Part shown: positions 6,819-7,233 of the stretch, in pieces
How positions within the stretch are numbered: the stretch's first letter is position 1
How the letters are laid out: every line of letters begins with the position of its first letter
Assembly: GCA_003135315.1 (NCBI GenBank)
Contig: PLBD01000476.1
Coordinates: forward strand, 22,955 to 30,187
DNA: 7,233 nucleotides
Source of the DNA: Acidobacteriaceae bacterium
GTDB lineage: Bacteria > Acidobacteriota > Terriglobia > Terriglobales > Acidobacteriaceae
Direction of reading: 5' to 3'
The notes under the pieces: generated by a model
What the model was told of the DNA's origin: nothing
Databases searched by the model: none
The model's input: the letters and a program-made list of their open reading frames with translations, nothing else
Made by a program: the position numbers and the translations under genes

Positions 6819-7233
6819 ATGATCCATTTTCCTGTCCCCGAGGCATTGACCTTCGATGACGTGTTGCTACTGCCCGCCAAGTCTGACGTTGTGCCTGCGC
6901 TGGCGGATACTACCACCCGACTGACCCGCAACATCGAGCTGCGCGTACCTCTCATCAGCGCGGCCATGGACACGGTAACGGAATCGCGCATGGCCATCGC
7001 CATGGCGCAGCAGGGCGGGCTCGGCATCATCCACCGCAATCTCACTATCGAGCAGCAGGCCACCGAGGTCGACAAGGTGAAGCGCTCGGAAAGCGGCATG
7101 ATCGTCGATCCCATCACCATGTCGCCGGAGGAGAAAATCTCCGACGCGCTGGACGTGATGCGCCGCTATCGCATCTCGGGCGTTCCCGTCACCAAGAACA
7201 AAAAGCTGGTCGGCATCCTGACCAACCGCGATC
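6819..7233 (+). CDS. guaB: IMP dehydrogenase, N-terminal part (runs off the window)
   Basis: IMP dehydrogenase oxidises IMP to XMP with NAD+, the committed step of GMP synthesis in the cytosol. The 138 complete codons show the family's start, EALTFDDVLLLPAKSDV (8-24), then the first part of the TIM barrel with VPLISAAMDTVTESRMAIAM (43-62) and GGLGIIHRNLTIEQQATEV (66-84). The first CBS domain begins at about 94 (MIVDPITMSPEEKISDALDV, then YRISGVPVT and LVGILTNRD). The catalytic cysteine loop and the rest of the barrel lie beyond the right edge. The ATG at 6819 fits the usual family start. No strong Shine-Dalgarno is visible; the best upstream purine run is CGGAAA about 13 nt away. It is transcribed divergently from the Acg-like gene. 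Confidence 0.97.
   Translation, partial: MIHFPVPEALTFDDVLLLPAKSDVVPALADTTTRLTRNIELRVPLISAAMDTVTESRMAIAMAQQGGLGIIHRNLTIEQQATEVDKVKRSESGMIVDPITMSPEEKISDALDVMRRYRISGVPVTKNKKLVGILTNRD

Noticed and set aside
6787..6822. 11-codon frame (MVVYPPRKPKS) whose stop overlaps the guaB start as ATGA, a possible leader peptide
   Set aside because: Its ATG overlaps the proposed guaB -10 box TACAAT, so it would not be transcribed from that promoter, and it has no ribosome binding site.

Overview
The window looks like chromosomal core DNA from a GC-rich bacterium, most likely an acidobacterium. The clues are the gene order rimP-nusA-infB, the character of the N-terminal IF2 and NusA sequences, and two kinds of intergenic repeat that I associate with acidobacterial genomes: the 'GTCATCCTGAGC...GTCGAAGGACCC' tag and GGCCAGTGG-type arrays. 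The assignment rests on recall, not on a search.

Layout, left to right: (1) 1-2450, minus strand: infB (translation initiation factor IF2), truncated by the left edge, with about 816 residues visible. (2) 2451-2669: spacer holding a 34-bp inverted repeat pair of GGCCAGTGG type. (3) 2670-4463, minus: nusA with a long acidic C-terminal tail. (4) 4464-4723: spacer packed with a dispersed repeat tag and several hairpins. (5) 4724-5221, minus: rimP (16S/30S maturation factor). (6) 5222-5474: leader region with a candidate promoter and a terminator- or attenuator-like hairpin. (7) 5475-6653, minus: a Tat-signal nitroreductase-fold protein of the Acg type. (8) 6654-6818: divergent intergenic region with a good sigma-70-like promoter for guaB. 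(9) 6819-7233, plus: the 5' part of guaB (IMP dehydrogenase), cut by the right edge.

The minus-strand genes rimP, nusA and infB form the classic ribosome maturation / transcription elongation / translation initiation operon. It is probably transcribed from a promoter just downstream of the Acg-like gene. The Acg-like gene is transcribed in the same direction from its own start. guaB is divergent from it and metabolically unrelated.

I see no clearly novel system. The points most worth a second look are a sharp composition step inside infB near 600-700 (possible recombination or assembly chimera), the structured repeats in both spacers of the essential operon, the terminator-like hairpin in the rimP leader, and the acidic NusA tail.
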